Part shown: positions 51,301 through 60,873 of the stretch, piece after piece | Numbering within the stretch: the first letter of the stretch is position 1 | How the letters are laid out: every line of letters begins with the position of its first letter | Assembly: GCF_007625205.1 (NCBI RefSeq) | Contig: NZ_VMNI01000004.1 | Coordinates: forward strand, 155,204 to 219,203 | DNA from: Denitromonas ohlonensis | GTDB taxonomy: Bacteria > Pseudomonadota > Gammaproteobacteria > Burkholderiales > Rhodocyclaceae | Direction of reading: 5' to 3' | Length of the DNA stretch: 64,000 bases | Program-made: the position numbers and the translations under genes | The notes under the pieces: generated by a model | Told to the model about the DNA's origin: nothing | What the model saw: only the letters and a program-made list of their open reading frames with translations | Databases searched by the model: none

Positions 51301-51530
51301 ACGCGGTGGCCACGCGGCTGCGGCCGATCGCCATGTCCACGCTGACCACGGTGTTTGGTCTCGCGCCGCTGGTGTTCATCCCCGGGGCAGGCACCGAGCT
51401 CTACCGCGGCGTCGGCGCGATCGTGCTGTTCGGGGTGCTGGGCACGGCGGTGGTGGCGCTGACCTTTCTGCCGGCGCTGACGGTCATGGTGCTGGGCTGG
51501 CGTCAGGGGGCGGCGGGGCCGACGCGCTGA
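48387..51530 (+). CDS. RND-family efflux permease
   Basis: A 1047-residue inner-membrane proton-driven pump with the RND plan: helix 1 (LMAVVVLIVTVIGIVAALRIPVQMIPDLD), a first periplasmic loop with PGATPQDVEKEILVEQEE, six helices near 335-530 (FAIGMTLDNSIVVLESIELARQRG includes the conserved Asp of helix 4), a second loop, and the C-terminal helices near 860-1035 (LGFLILMGTVVNNPILIVHQA). It resembles the HAE1 or multidrug type more than metal pumps, but the substrate is unknown. The last 47 nt overlap the convergent sulP gene. It is coupled to the adaptor gene upstream. Confidence 0.94.
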   Translation: MFERIVSRGTLMAVVVLIVTVIGIVAALRIPVQMIPDLDVRTVTVRTSWPGATPQDVEKEILVEQEETLRTVPSLQRMVATASFGRADVQLEFPYGVDMNETLIRITNALSQVPSYPNNVDQPRIFATSFSANSFMFFRITPLPGNPRQLNMVMMQDFIEDDVRPRLERILGVSQISVYGGAQRQIQILVDHARLAEHGLSVLDVRAAVTARNRDASGGEIESGKRRYLLRTIGRFETLDDLRALIVARRGDTLIRLGELAEIRQGHFEITSRMLLNGESVIGLSVRREAGANVIDIKRAMVAEIAAVNREVLAPAGMTLHLIADDVGYVEASLANVWQNLLIGALLASLVMYLFLRSVKATLVGVMGIPVCTIAAFLGLLLAGRTVNVISLAGVAFAIGMTLDNSIVVLESIELARQRGMDRVRSAVEGVRQVWPAVLASTLTTVLVFVPILFIEQEAGQLYSDIAIGVSASILASMVVAITVLPTACARLSFGALEENAAPRGLTARVLAGVGRLVVSRPRRLAAIVGTVAASLAILVWLTPPAEYLPEGEEPKAFARMNAPPGYNLASMERIAAQVDAHFKPFLSESPARFEAGQSVVPAIRYFNMRVEASGLFVVAEAQDPAHIRALMDALSAHFGQYPGMRAFVSRGSIITSNDGGTRSVNLDIAGPDLATIYAVALDAYRRAQAVFDSPRINAQPSTLSLSQPLVELRPDWRRAAELGLSAGDIGFSVAALTDGAFVDEFLLNDEKVDIYLYGQAGQAATLGSLAQLPIYTPAGVVVPLATVARIVERVDTSTIRRVDGRRMVTLNIIPPEAVALEEGVRRVRDEVVGHLRESGQIPASVSLDLSGAGDQLDATRAALSGNYLVAVVVIYLLLVAIFTHWGYPLLIMTTIPLGVAGGVLGLWLMNAVGALLPWVGLPPLSQPFDMIAMLGFLILMGTVVNNPILIVHQAMVNVREAGMGAVEAVRDAVATRLRPIAMSTLTTVFGLAPLVFIPGAGTELYRGVGAIVLFGVLGTAVVALTFLPALTVMVLGWRQGAAGPTR

Positions 51531-53187
51531 GCCCGCCGGACGGCGCGGCGCTGGCCAGACAGGCGTTGGCGCGGGCCAGCGCCATGTCGAGCGAGCGCAC
51601 GATGTTGGCGTCGCCGACCTGCGCGGCGAACCCGGAGCGCGCGATCAGCGAGGCGGGCTGCGTGTTGAGCTCGCACAGGATTAGCACGGCGCCCTGCTTG
51701 GCGAGGGTGCGGTGCAGGTTCTGCAGGATCTCCAGGCCCGTGGTGTCGATGTTGATGACCTTGTCGAGATTGAGAATGATCACCGCCGGCCGGGTGTCGG
51801 CGGCGGCCAGCAGGGCTTCGAGCTTGTTGGCGGCGCCGAAGAACAGGCTGCCGAAGATCCGGAACACCTGAATACGGGCGCGATCGGCATCGCTGGCGCC
51901 GTCGGCCAGCGGGACCGGTTCGATGCGGGTGAGGTCGGACACGCGGTGGATGAAGAACAGGCTGGCCATCACCAGGCCGAGCTCGACCGCCAGGGTCAGG
52001 TCAAAGACCACGGTGATGAAGAAGGTCGATAGCAGCACCGTGCGGTAGGCCGCTGAGAAGCGCCGCAGCGTTTTGAACGCATGCCATTCACCCATGTGGA
52101 ACGACACCATCACCACGATCGCCGACAAGGTGGCGAGCGGAATGTGATGGGCTAGCGGCGCCAGCGCCAGCACCACGGCGAGCAGCACCACCGAGTGGAT
52201 GATGCCGGCGATGGGGGTGCGCCCGCCGCTGCGCACATTGGTGGCGGTGCGGGCAATCGCGCCAGTGGCGGCAAAGCCGCCAAACAGTGGGGCGATGAGG
52301 TTGGCGACGCCTTGGGCCAGCAACTCCTGATTGGGGTCGTGACGATCGTCGATCTGGCCGTCGGCGACGCGGGCCGAGAGCAGCGATTCGATGGCGCCGA
52401 GCATGGCGATGGTCAGCGCCGGGGCGATCAGCTTGCCCAGATTGGTCAGGTCGAGGTCGGGGAAGGCCAGCGCCGGCACCGCCTGCGGGATGCCGCCAAA
52501 ACGCGAACCGATGGTGTCGACCGGCAGGCTGAACAGGGCGGTGACGGCGGTGCCGATGACCAGCACGCCGAGCGGTCCGGGCAGGCGGCGCATCCAGCGG
52601 ATGCGCTGGGCCAGGCGGTTCCAGCCAATGAGCAGGGCGAGCGAGGCGGTGGCGAGGGTGACGGTGGGCAGATGCGTGGTGCCGAGCGCGCCGGCGAGTG
52701 TGCTGATTTTGCCGAAGAACTCGCCCGGCAGCTGGTCGATTTTGAGGCCGAGGAAATCCTTGATCTGCGAGAGAAAGATGACCACCGCGATGCCGTTGGT
52801 GAAGCCGATGACCACCGAGATCGGGATGAAGCGGATCATGTTGCCGAGGCGGAAGGCGCCCATGGCGATGAGCATCAGCCCGGCCAGCATGGTGGCGATG
52901 AGCAGGTTGGCGACACCGTAGTCGACAACGATGGCGTAGATGATCGGGATGAAGGCGCCGGTGGGTCCGCCGATCTGCACCCGTGAGCCGCCGAGCAGCG
53001 AGATCAGCAGGCCGGCGACAATCGCCGTCCAGATGCCGGCGGTGGGCGACATGCCCGAGGCAATGGCAAAGGCCATGGCCAGCGGCAGGGCCAGCACACC
53101 GACGGTAATGCCGGCGCCCGCGTCCCCCGCCAACTGCGCGCGGTCATAGCCGGGCAGTGTGTCGAGCAAACGGGGGCGAAAGCGCAT
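51484..53187 (-). CDS. SulP-family anion transporter with STAS domain
   Basis: A 567-residue inner-membrane transporter of the SLC26/SulP family, which moves sulfate, bicarbonate or dicarboxylates. The N-terminal signature is DAGAGITVGVLALPLAMAFAIASGMSPTAGIWTAIVAG, and GGPTGAFIPIIYAIV follows. About ten to twelve helices end near residue 410. The cytosolic STAS domain spans about 430-545 (VIILNLDKVINIDTTGLEILQNL). The C-terminus is Ala/Pro-rich (SASAPPPPDASPAP); this tail is encoded by the stretch that overlaps the RND gene. It lies 20 nt after acyP, the last gene of a metG-TM-acyP-sulP series. Confidence 0.95.
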   Translation of the reverse strand: MRFRPRLLDTLPGYDRAQLAGDAGAGITVGVLALPLAMAFAIASGMSPTAGIWTAIVAGLLISLLGGSRVQIGGPTGAFIPIIYAIVVDYGVANLLIATMLAGLMLIAMGAFRLGNMIRFIPISVVIGFTNGIAVVIFLSQIKDFLGLKIDQLPGEFFGKISTLAGALGTTHLPTVTLATASLALLIGWNRLAQRIRWMRRLPGPLGVLVIGTAVTALFSLPVDTIGSRFGGIPQAVPALAFPDLDLTNLGKLIAPALTIAMLGAIESLLSARVADGQIDDRHDPNQELLAQGVANLIAPLFGGFAATGAIARTATNVRSGGRTPIAGIIHSVVLLAVVLALAPLAHHIPLATLSAIVVMVSFHMGEWHAFKTLRRFSAAYRTVLLSTFFITVVFDLTLAVELGLVMASLFFIHRVSDLTRIEPVPLADGASDADRARIQVFRIFGSLFFGAANKLEALLAAADTRPAVIILNLDKVINIDTTGLEILQNLHRTLAKQGAVLILCELNTQPASLIARSGFAAQVGDANIVRSLDMALARANACLASAAPSGGLSASAPPPPDASPAP

Positions 53188-53207
53188 CGGGTCTCTCGGG
53201 GGTGGAT

Positions 53208-53498
53208 TCAGGCGTCGGGGGCGACGGTGAAATCAGTGGGGAGTGGATCGGGCAGGTCTACCTCGGTCACGGTGACCCGGGCGACCTTGGCTTTGGGCGG
53301 TCCCTGATGACACCAGGCGACAAACGATTCGAGCATGTACTCCGTGCCAATGACCAGCGCCTCGACCGCGCCATCGGCGGTATTGCGCACCCAGCCGCGT
53401 ACACCGAAGCGGGCGGCAGCTTCGGCCGCCGAGGCGCGATACCACACGCCCTGGACCGTGCCGGTGATGACCAGGCGCTGGGCGAGGGGCGCGCTCAT
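53208..53498 (-). CDS. acyP: Acylphosphatase
   Basis: A 96-residue enzyme that hydrolyses acyl phosphates. The catalytic Arg is in TGTVQGVWYRASAAEAA near residue 21, and the catalytic Asn in GWVRNTADGAVEAL near 39. Both lie in the standard alpha/beta sandwich pattern. Its ATG overlaps the stop of the small membrane-protein gene by 4 nt, so it is translationally coupled to it. Confidence 0.95.
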   Translation of the reverse strand: MSAPLAQRLVITGTVQGVWYRASAAEAAARFGVRGWVRNTADGAVEALVIGTEYMLESFVAWCHQGPPKAKVARVTVTEVDLPDPLPTDFTVAPDA

Positions 53499-53752
53499 GA
53501 TTTGTTGGCGGCCGCTTTCTTGGCCAGCTGGATGCGGCGCAGTTCGATCACGCCCCAGAAATCGAGCACCAGACCGATCGCCACCATGGCGATGGCCTGC
53601 GTGGTGGAACTGGGGATGCCGTCAAGCAGCGCCATGTCGGCGATCAGATAGAGCGCGCCGAGCACTGCGATGATCGAGCCGACAATGTGCAGCCCGATCC
53701 ACTTGGCCATGCTGCCGCCGCTGGTTTCGATTTTTCCGTTGGTTTCGCTCAT
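53495..53752 (-). CDS. Small two-helix membrane protein of unknown function
   Basis: An 85-residue protein with a polar N-terminus (MSETNGKIETSGGSMAKW) and two hydrophobic helices (LHIVGSIIAVLGALYLIADMALL, and TQAIAMVAIGLVLDFWGVIEL), then a basic tail. I do not recognise the family. It is placed tightly between metG (3 nt upstream) and acyP (4-nt overlap), which supports it as a real gene. Confidence 0.82.
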   Translation of the reverse strand: MSETNGKIETSGGSMAKWIGLHIVGSIIAVLGALYLIADMALLDGIPSSTTQAIAMVAIGLVLDFWGVIELRRIQLAKKAAANKS

Positions 53753-53755
53753 GGA

Positions 53756-55879
53756 TCACTTCACTCGCATGCCGGGCGTGGCGCCCGTGTCGGGGGAGAG
53801 GATGAACAGACCCGGCGTGGTGCCGGTGTCGTCGGAGGCAGCCAGCACCATGCCCTCGCTCATGCCGAACTTCATCTTGCGCGGGGCGAGGTTGGCCACC
53901 ATCACGGTCAGCCGGCCGACCAGCGTGGCCGGGTCGTAGGCCGACTTGATGCCGGCAAACACCTGTCGTGGCTTGTCTTCGCCAATGTCGAGCTGCAGGC
54001 GCAGGAGTTTGTCGGCGCCTTCGACATGCTCGGCCGAGATGATTTTGGCGATGCGCAGGTCGACCTTGGTGAAGTCGTCGATGCCGATGTGCGCATCAGC
54101 GGTGGTGGCGGCCTGCGCGTCTTTTTGCTGGGCTTCGGCATGACGCTGACGGCTGCTCGCTTCGGGTGCCGGCGTGGGCGCCAGCGAGGCCTTGTTGGCC
54201 TCGATGAGGGCGTCGATCTGCTTGCGCTCGACACGCGTGAGCATGTGGCCGTAGGGCGCGATGGCGTGGCCGGCGGGCAGGGTGTCGGTCAGTTGCGACC
54301 AGCGCAGCGGCGGGATGTCGAGGAAGGCTTCGACCTGTTCGGCCACGGTCGGCAGGATCGGCTTGAGCAGACCGGCGAGCACACGGAACTGGTTGAGCGC
54401 GGTGCTGCACACCCCATGCAGGCGCTCGGTGTTGGCCGGGTCTTTGACCAGCTCCCAGGGCTTGTGGTCATTCACATACTGGTTGGCGACATCGGCCAGA
54501 CGCATGATCTCGCGCAGCGCGCGGCTGAAGTCGCGCCCTTCGAAGGCGCGGGCGACTTCGCCGGCCTCGATGCTGGCGCGATAGGCAGCCATGGCGTCGA
54601 GATCGGGTGCGGCCAGTTTGCCGTCGAAGCGCTTGGTGATGAAGCCCGCGCAGCGGCTGGCGATGTTGATGAACTTGCCGACCAGATCGGAATTGACCTT
54701 GGCGATCATGTCGTCGAGGTTGAGGTCGACGTCTTCCATGGTGCCGTTGGACTTGGCGGCAAAGTAGTAGCGCAGCCAGGCCGGGTTGAGCTTTTGCTCG
54801 GTGTAGGAGCGCGCGGTGATGAAGGTGCCGCGGCTCTTGCTCATCTTGGCGCCATCGACGGTCAGGAAGCCGTTGACCGCCAGCTGCGTGGGCGTGCGGT
54901 AGCCGGCGTAGTGCAGCATGGCGGGCCAGAACAGCGCGTGGAAGTAGAGGATGTCCTTGCCGATGAAGTGCACCAGCTCGGTATTACTCTTGGCCGCAGC
55001 GGCGCCGTCGATGAAGCGCTCGACATCGATGCGACCGGTTTTGTCGGCCAGGTTCTTGAAGCTGGCGAAGTAGCCGATCGGCGCGTCCAGCCAGACATAA
55101 AAATATTTGCCCGGTGCGCCGGGGATCTCGAAGCCGAAGTAGGGCGCGTCGCGCGAGATGTCCCAGTCAGACAGCTTGTTTTCGCCCGGCTCGCCGAGCC
55201 ATTCCTTCATCTTGTTGCTGGCTTCGGACTGCAGACGGCGCGTGCCGTTGGCGTCGGCCCCCTGGGTCCAGTCACGCAGGAAGTCGACCGCGCGCGGGTC
55301 GGAGAGCTTGAAGAAATAGTGCTCGGAGCTGCGCATCTCGGGCTTGGCGCCCGACACCGCAGACACCGGGTTTTTGAGATCGGTGGGCGCATAGGCGGCG
55401 CCGCACACTTCGCAGTTGTCGCCGTACTGGTCGAGCGCGCCGCACTTGGGGCATTCGCCCTTGATGAAGCGGTCGGGCAGGAACATGGCTTTGACCGGAT
55501 CGTAGAACTGCTCGATCGAGCGGGTTTCGATCAGGCCGGCGGCTTGCAGCTTGCCGTAGATGTCTTCGGCGAACTGGCGGTTCTCGGCGCTGTGCGTGGA
55601 GTGGTAGTTGTCGAAGGCGACGTCAAAATCGGTGAAGTCGCGCAGGTGCTCGCCGTGCACCCGGTTGATCAGTGCCTCGGGCGTCACGCCTTCCTTTTCG
55701 GCGCGCAGCATGACCGGCGTGCCGTGGGTGTCGTCGGCGCAGACGTAGTGCACGGTGTGCCCCTGCATGCGCTGGTAGCGCACCCAGATGTCGGCCTGAA
55801 TGTAGCCGACCAGATGGCCGAGGTGAATATCGCCGTTGGCGTAGGGCAGGGCGTTGGTGACGAGGATCTGGCGCGACAT
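53756..55879 (-). CDS. metG: Methionyl-tRNA synthetase
   Basis: A 707-residue class I synthetase that charges initiator and elongator tRNA-Met. The HIGH-like motif is [16 protein letters not shown] near residue 14-27. The zinc knuckle is [21 protein letters not shown] near 145-165. The KMSKS motif is [12 protein letters not shown] near 345. The C-terminal tRNA-binding EMAP-type domain ([48 protein letters not shown]) begins near 600, after an Ala/Gln-rich linker. It heads the metG-TM-acyP-sulP series. A small inverted repeat (GCGGTC-TTT-GACCGC) lies 15-29 nt before the ATG. Confidence 0.97.
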   Translation of the reverse strand: MSRQILVTNALPYANGDIHLGHLVGYIQADIWVRYQRMQGHTVHYVCADDTHGTPVMLRAEKEGVTPEALINRVHGEHLRDFTDFDVAFDNYHSTHSAENRQFAEDIYGKLQAAGLIETRSIEQFYDPVKAMFLPDRFIKGECPKCGALDQYGDNCEVCGAAYAPTDLKNPVSAVSGAKPEMRSSEHYFFKLSDPRAVDFLRDWTQGADANGTRRLQSEASNKMKEWLGEPGENKLSDWDISRDAPYFGFEIPGAPGKYFYVWLDAPIGYFASFKNLADKTGRIDVERFIDGAAAAKSNTELVHFIGKDILYFHALFWPAMLHYAGYRTPTQLAVNGFLTVDGAKMSKSRGTFITARSYTEQKLNPAWLRYYFAAKSNGTMEDVDLNLDDMIAKVNSDLVGKFINIASRCAGFITKRFDGKLAAPDLDAMAAYRASIEAGEVARAFEGRDFSRALREIMRLADVANQYVNDHKPWELVKDPANTERLHGVCSTALNQFRVLAGLLKPILPTVAEQVEAFLDIPPLRWSQLTDTLPAGHAIAPYGHMLTRVERKQIDALIEANKASLAPTPAPEASSRQRHAEAQQKDAQAATTADAHIGIDDFTKVDLRIAKIISAEHVEGADKLLRLQLDIGEDKPRQVFAGIKSAYDPATLVGRLTVMVANLAPRKMKFGMSEGMVLAASDDTGTTPGLFILSPDTGATPGMRVK

Positions 55880-55986
55880 GGTTTCCTGCGGCGGCGGTCA
55901 AAGACCGCAAGTTTATCAAAGGCGAGCGGCTTCGCGGCGGCTTGAGGGCAGTTCGCTGCGCGATGGCCGGAGAATGGGCTGGGGAC

Positions 55987-56556
55987 TCAGGGGAAGGGCG
56001 TGAGGAAAAGCTCGACCCGGCGGTTGCGGGCGCGCCCTTCCGGCGTGGCGTTGTCGGCAACCGGCTCGGCTTCGCCCCGGCCTTCGGCGTTGAGCCGCAC
56101 CGGGTCGATCTTGCCGTCGTCGATCAGCACGGCGCGCACCGCTTTGGCGCGGGCGCGGGAGAGCTGCATGTTGTAGCCCTCGCGGCCGTTGCTGTCGGTG
56201 TGGCCGACGATGCGCACAATCAGGCTGGGGTGCTGGCGAAGAATCGCGCTGATCCGGCCGAGCAGGCCGACAAAGCTGGCGGTGGGCGTGGCGCTGTCGC
56301 TGCCGAAGGCGGCGTCATCTTCCAGCGTGAGTTGCAGGGCATTGTCGGGTGTGGTCTGCACCCGCGCTTTGCCAGCCTGGGTGTCGGCGGCCACCGAGTC
56401 GATCACCGGCTGCCAGTCAAAGGCGCGTCGCGGCAGGTGTTCGGCGCGCGTGTCGATAGGCTCGGGGCCGCTGTCTGTGGGCGCTTGCGTGGCGCAGCCG
56501 GTGAGCAGGGCGGCGGTGAGTGTCAGGGCGAAAAGCGGGGGGCGGATCAGTCGCAT
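55987..56556 (-). CDS. OmpA-family peptidoglycan-binding lipoprotein
   Basis: A 189-residue lipoprotein. The signal peptide ends in the lipobox LLTGC near residue 21, so it should be anchored by lipid. The C-terminal OmpA/Pal domain carries VRIVGHTDSNGREGYNMQLSRARAKAVRAVLIDDGKIDPVRLNAEGRGEAEPVADNATPEGRARNRRVEL, the usual peptidoglycan-binding pattern with the Asp and Arg residues. The region between is short. It links the outer membrane to the cell wall. The start codon follows directly after a short pyrimidine tract; the longer minus-strand frame upstream has no homology. It is divergent from apbC. Confidence 0.92.
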   Translation of the reverse strand: MRLIRPPLFALTLTAALLTGCATQAPTDSGPEPIDTRAEHLPRRAFDWQPVIDSVAADTQAGKARVQTTPDNALQLTLEDDAAFGSDSATPTASFVGLLGRISAILRQHPSLIVRIVGHTDSNGREGYNMQLSRARAKAVRAVLIDDGKIDPVRLNAEGRGEAEPVADNATPEGRARNRRVELFLTPFP

Positions 56557-56700
56557 GGGTCTGGCAGAAAAAAGGCTGGGCGGCGCCGGCTCGGGGCCGA
56601 AGGATAACCCTGTTCGCGTCAGGGGAGGCGAATGCTGTCGGCTTCGGTATGATGCGCCTGTTGGGCAAAAAGGATTGCCCGTGCCATGTGTGGAGTCAGA

Positions 56701-57792
56701 ATGGAAATCGATCGGGATCAGATTCAGGCAGCCCTCAAGAACGTGGTCGACCCCAACACGGGGAAGGACTTCGTGAGCAGCCGCAGTATTCGCGATGTGG
56801 CCGTTGATGGCGGCAAAGTGACCGTGGCGGTCGAGCTGGGTTATCCGGCGCGCAGCCAGGAAGACGCGCTGCGTGCGCTGGTGACCGAGGCCGTTGGCCA
56901 GGTGGCCGGTGTGACTGCGGTGGACGTCACGCTCACCACCAAGGTCGTCGCGCATGCGGTGCAGCATGGCGTGAAGTTGCTGGCAGGCGTAAAGAACATC
57001 ATTGCCGTGGCTTCGGGCAAGGGCGGCGTGGGCAAGAGCACCACCGCGGTCAATCTGGCGCTCGCGCTGGCCGCCGAGGGCGCCCGCGTGGGTATTCTGG
57101 ATGCGGATATCTATGGCCCGTCGCAACCGCAGATGCTGGGCCTGCAGGGCGCGCAGCCGGCCTCGCCGGATGGCAAGACGCTGACGCCGATCGAGGCGTT
57201 TGGCGTGCAGGCCATGTCGATCGGTTTCCTGGTCGATGTCGAAACACCGATGGTGTGGCGGGGGCCGATGGCCACCCAGGCGCTCAAGCAGCTGCTGACC
57301 GAGACCAACTGGGCCGACCTGGACTACCTGATCGTCGACATGCCGCCGGGCACCGGCGACATCCAGCTCACCCTGTCGCAAAGCGTGCCGCTGACCGGCG
57401 CCGTGGTGGTGACCACGCCGCAGGACATCGCGCTGCTGGACGCGCGCAAGGGCGTGAAGATGTTCGAGAAGGTGGGCGTGCCGATTCTGGGCGTGGTCGA
57501 GAACATGAGTCTGCACATCTGTTCGAACTGTGGTCACGAGTCGCATATCTTCGGCACGGGCGGCGGTCAGAAAATGTGTGACGACTACAACATCGCCTTC
57601 CTCGGTGGCTTGCCGCTGGACATGCAGATCCGCACCGAAGTCGATGCCGGTCGTCCGACCGTCGTGGCTGAGCCGGACGGGCGCATTGCCGGGCTGTATC
57701 GTGAAATTGCCCGCAAAGTGGCCGGTAGCGTGGCGATCCGCGCCAAGAACATGACCCACAAGTTCCCGAATATTGTGGTGCAGAACACCTGA
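56701..57792 (+). CDS. apbC: Iron-sulfur cluster carrier ATPase ApbC/Mrp
   Basis: A 363-residue P-loop ATPase that carries and delivers Fe-S clusters. The N-terminal MIP18-type domain spans residues about 1-85 (IQAALKNVVDPNTGKDFVSSRSI). The Walker A box is IAVASGKGGVGKSTTAVNLA near 103-115, followed by LDADIYGPSQPQMLGL and VDMPPGTGDIQLTLSQ. The cluster-binding CxxC is HICSNCGHESHIFGTGGG near 272. TATGAT lies 47 nt before the start as a possible -10 box. The ATG at 56701 begins the conserved protein; an upstream in-frame ATG adds only five residues. Confidence 0.95.
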   Translation: MEIDRDQIQAALKNVVDPNTGKDFVSSRSIRDVAVDGGKVTVAVELGYPARSQEDALRALVTEAVGQVAGVTAVDVTLTTKVVAHAVQHGVKLLAGVKNIIAVASGKGGVGKSTTAVNLALALAAEGARVGILDADIYGPSQPQMLGLQGAQPASPDGKTLTPIEAFGVQAMSIGFLVDVETPMVWRGPMATQALKQLLTETNWADLDYLIVDMPPGTGDIQLTLSQSVPLTGAVVVTTPQDIALLDARKGVKMFEKVGVPILGVVENMSLHICSNCGHESHIFGTGGGQKMCDDYNIAFLGGLPLDMQIRTEVDAGRPTVVAEPDGRIAGLYREIARKVAGSVAIRAKNMTHKFPNIVVQNT

Positions 57793-57806
57793 TCCGACGA
57801 TCAGTC

Positions 57807-57834
57807 TTGATTCGCCCCGCGGCAAAGCTAGAAT
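57807..57834 (+). promoter_or_regulatory. Candidate promoter of dcd
   Basis: TTGATT (57807-57812), 16 nt spacer, TAGAAT (57829-57834), ending 56 nt before the dcd ATG. It overlaps nothing in apbC. Confidence 0.55.
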
Positions 57835-57890
57835 AGGCCGCTTTATGATTAGCGACGCGCCTGTGGGGCGGGTCTGACCGGAGTGTGAGG

Positions 57891-58457
<567 letters not shown>

Positions 58458-58575
58458 GCCTTCCGAGGCCGGCGCTGCGTCATCGTGCCGGCCATGCGAC
58501 AAACCGTCACCGCATCGCGGTACGATGTGCCCGCGGCCTTTGCACTGCGGGCTTTCTTCATTTCAGGGGGCGAGG

Positions 58576-60828
58576 ATGCGTTTCCAGTTTCCGATCATCA
58601 TCATTGACGAAGACTTCCGCTCGGAAAACACCAGCGGTTTTGGCGTTCGCGCGCTGGCCAAGGCGATCGAGGGCGAGGGCATTGAAGTGCTCGGCGTCAC
58701 CGGATACGGGGATCTGGCGTCTTTTGCGCAACAGCAAAGCCGCGCTTCGACCTTCATCGTGTCGATTGATGACGAGGAATTCAATTCCGAAGAGGAAGCG
58801 GACCGGGTCATCGAAAATCTCCGGCAATTCGTTGCGGAGATCCGCTTTCGCAACGCCGACATTCCGATTTTCTTGTACGGCGAAACGCGCACCTCGCGAC
58901 ACATCCCGAATGATGTGCTGCGTGAGATGCACGGCTTCATCCACATGTTTGAAGACACGCCCGAGTTCATTGCGCGTTACGTGGTGCGCGAGGCGCGCAG
59001 CTACCTCGACAGCCTGGCGCCGCCGTTCTTCCGCGCGCTGACGCACTACGCGGCCGACGGGTCGTATTCGTGGCATTGTCCGGGGCACTCGGGCGGCGTC
59101 GCCTTCCTGAAGAGTCCGGTCGGGCAGATGTTCCACCAGTTCTTTGGTGAGAACATGTTGCGCGCCGACGTGTGCAACGCGGTCGATGAACTCGGCCAGC
59201 TGCTCGATCACACCGGCCCGGTTGCTGCGTCCGAGCGTAACGCTGCGCGCATTTTCCATTGCGACCACCTGTACTTCGTGACCAATGGCACCTCGACCTC
59301 CAACAAGATGGTGTGGCATTCCACCGTCGCGCCGGGCGATGTAGTGGTGGTGGATCGCAACTGCCACAAGTCGATCCTGCACTCGATCATCATGACCGGC
59401 GCGGTGCCGGTGTTTCTGACGCCGACGCGCAACCACTACGGCATCATCGGGCCGATCCCGCTCGAAGAATTCAAGATCGAGAACATCCGCAAGAAGATCG
59501 CGGCGAACCCGTTTGTGAGCAAGACCGCGGCGAAGAATCCGCGCATCCTGACCATCACGCAATCGACCTACGACGGCGTGCTGTACAACGTCGAGGCGAT
59601 CAAGGAAATGCTCGACGGCGAGATCGACACCCTGCATTTTGATGAGGCCTGGCTGCCGCACGCTGCGTTTCATGACTTCTACGGCGACTACCACGCCATC
59701 GGTGAAGACCGCGGCCGTTGCAAGGAGTCGATGATCTTCTCGACACAGTCGACCCACAAGATGCTGGCGGGCCTGTCGCAGGCTTCGCAGATTCTGGTGC
59801 AGGACTCCGAGGAGCGGCAGCTCGATCGCGACATCTTCAATGAAGCGTATCTGATGCACACCTCGACCTCGCCGCAGTATTCGATCATCGCATCGTGCGA
59901 TGTGGCGGCGGCGATGATGGAGCCGCCGGGTGGGCCGGCGCTGGTGGAAGAGTCCCTCGCCGAGGCGCTTGATTTTCGTCGCGCCATGCGCAAGGTGGAC
60001 GACGAATTCGGTGACAATGACTGGTGGTTCAAGGTCTGGGGGCCGGAATACCTGTCGGATGATGGCATTCCCGAGCGCGAAGACTGGATGCTCAAGGCCG
60101 GCGAGCGTTGGCACGGTTTCGGCGATCTGGCGCCGGGCTTCAATATGCTCGACCCGATCAAGGCGACGCTGATTACGCCGGGCCTGGACGTGGACGGCGA
60201 TTTTGCCGAGTGGGGCATCCCGGCCGGTGTGCTCACCAAGTATCTGGCCGAGCACGGCATCGTGGTCGAGAAGACCGGGCTGTACTCCTTCTTCATCATG
60301 TTCACCATCGGCATCACCAAGGGCCGCTGGAATACGCTGGTGACCGAGCTGCAGCAGTTCAAGGACGATTTCGACCGCAATCGCCCGCTTTGGCGCGTCA
60401 TGCCTGAGTTCATTGCCAAGCATCCGCGCTACGAGCGCGTGGGGCTGAAGGATCTGTGCATGCAGATCCACGCCTTCTATCAGAAACACGATGTGGCCAG
60501 GCTGACCACCGAAATGTATTTGTCAGACATGGTGCCCGCAATGCGTCCGACCGACGCCTTTGCCAAGACGGCCCATCGCGAAGTCGATCGTGTGCCTATC
60601 GATGATCTCGAAGGACGCGTGACCAGCGTGCTGCTCACGCCCTACCCGCCGGGCATTCCGCTACTGATTCCGGGCGAGCGGTTTAACGCAACGATCGTGC
60701 GCTATCTGAAGTTTGCGCGTGATTTCAACGGGAGTTTCCCTGGCTTCGAGACCGACATCCATGGCCTGGTCAAGGCCGACGTCAATGGGCAGACCGGCTA
60801 CTGCGTGGATTGCGTGATTCAGGACTGA
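58576..60828 (+). CDS. Orn/Lys/Arg decarboxylase (PLP-dependent)
   Basis: A 750-residue enzyme of the large basic amino-acid decarboxylase family. The N-terminal receiver-like wing domain is residues about 1-130 (FQFPIIIIDEDFRSENTSGF). The PLP-binding core carries SWHCPGHSGGVAF near 160, DELGQLLDHTGP, TNGTSTSNK and the Schiff-base Lys395 in STQSTHKMLAGL. The C-terminal domain holds TPYPPGIPLLIPGE near 690. Length fits the arginine/lysine group, but the substrate (arginine, lysine or ornithine) cannot be fixed by eye. The start follows GGGGGCGAGG. It makes a diamine or agmatine and uses up protons, so acid resistance or polyamine synthesis are possible roles. Confidence 0.92.
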   Translation: MRFQFPIIIIDEDFRSENTSGFGVRALAKAIEGEGIEVLGVTGYGDLASFAQQQSRASTFIVSIDDEEFNSEEEADRVIENLRQFVAEIRFRNADIPIFLYGETRTSRHIPNDVLREMHGFIHMFEDTPEFIARYVVREARSYLDSLAPPFFRALTHYAADGSYSWHCPGHSGGVAFLKSPVGQMFHQFFGENMLRADVCNAVDELGQLLDHTGPVAASERNAARIFHCDHLYFVTNGTSTSNKMVWHSTVAPGDVVVVDRNCHKSILHSIIMTGAVPVFLTPTRNHYGIIGPIPLEEFKIENIRKKIAANPFVSKTAAKNPRILTITQSTYDGVLYNVEAIKEMLDGEIDTLHFDEAWLPHAAFHDFYGDYHAIGEDRGRCKESMIFSTQSTHKMLAGLSQASQILVQDSEERQLDRDIFNEAYLMHTSTSPQYSIIASCDVAAAMMEPPGGPALVEESLAEALDFRRAMRKVDDEFGDNDWWFKVWGPEYLSDDGIPEREDWMLKAGERWHGFGDLAPGFNMLDPIKATLITPGLDVDGDFAEWGIPAGVLTKYLAEHGIVVEKTGLYSFFIMFTIGITKGRWNTLVTELQQFKDDFDRNRPLWRVMPEFIAKHPRYERVGLKDLCMQIHAFYQKHDVARLTTEMYLSDMVPAMRPTDAFAKTAHREVDRVPIDDLEGRVTSVLLTPYPPGIPLLIPGERFNATIVRYLKFARDFNGSFPGFETDIHGLVKADVNGQTGYCVDCVIQD

Positions 60829-60873
60829 CGCCGCCGCGCCCCGGGCGATGCCGCCAGGGGCGTGCTTGAGCGC

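Noticed and set aside
47299..51530. RND genes considered as a heavy-metal (CzcA type) pump
   Set aside because: I see no metal-binding His/Asp-rich motifs and no outer-membrane channel or metal regulator; the sequence looks closer to multidrug or HAE-type pumps, so no substrate was assigned.
53687..55945. 752-codon plus-strand frame opposite metG
   Set aside because: It is a shadow of metG; the HIGH, zinc and KMSKS motifs are on the minus strand.
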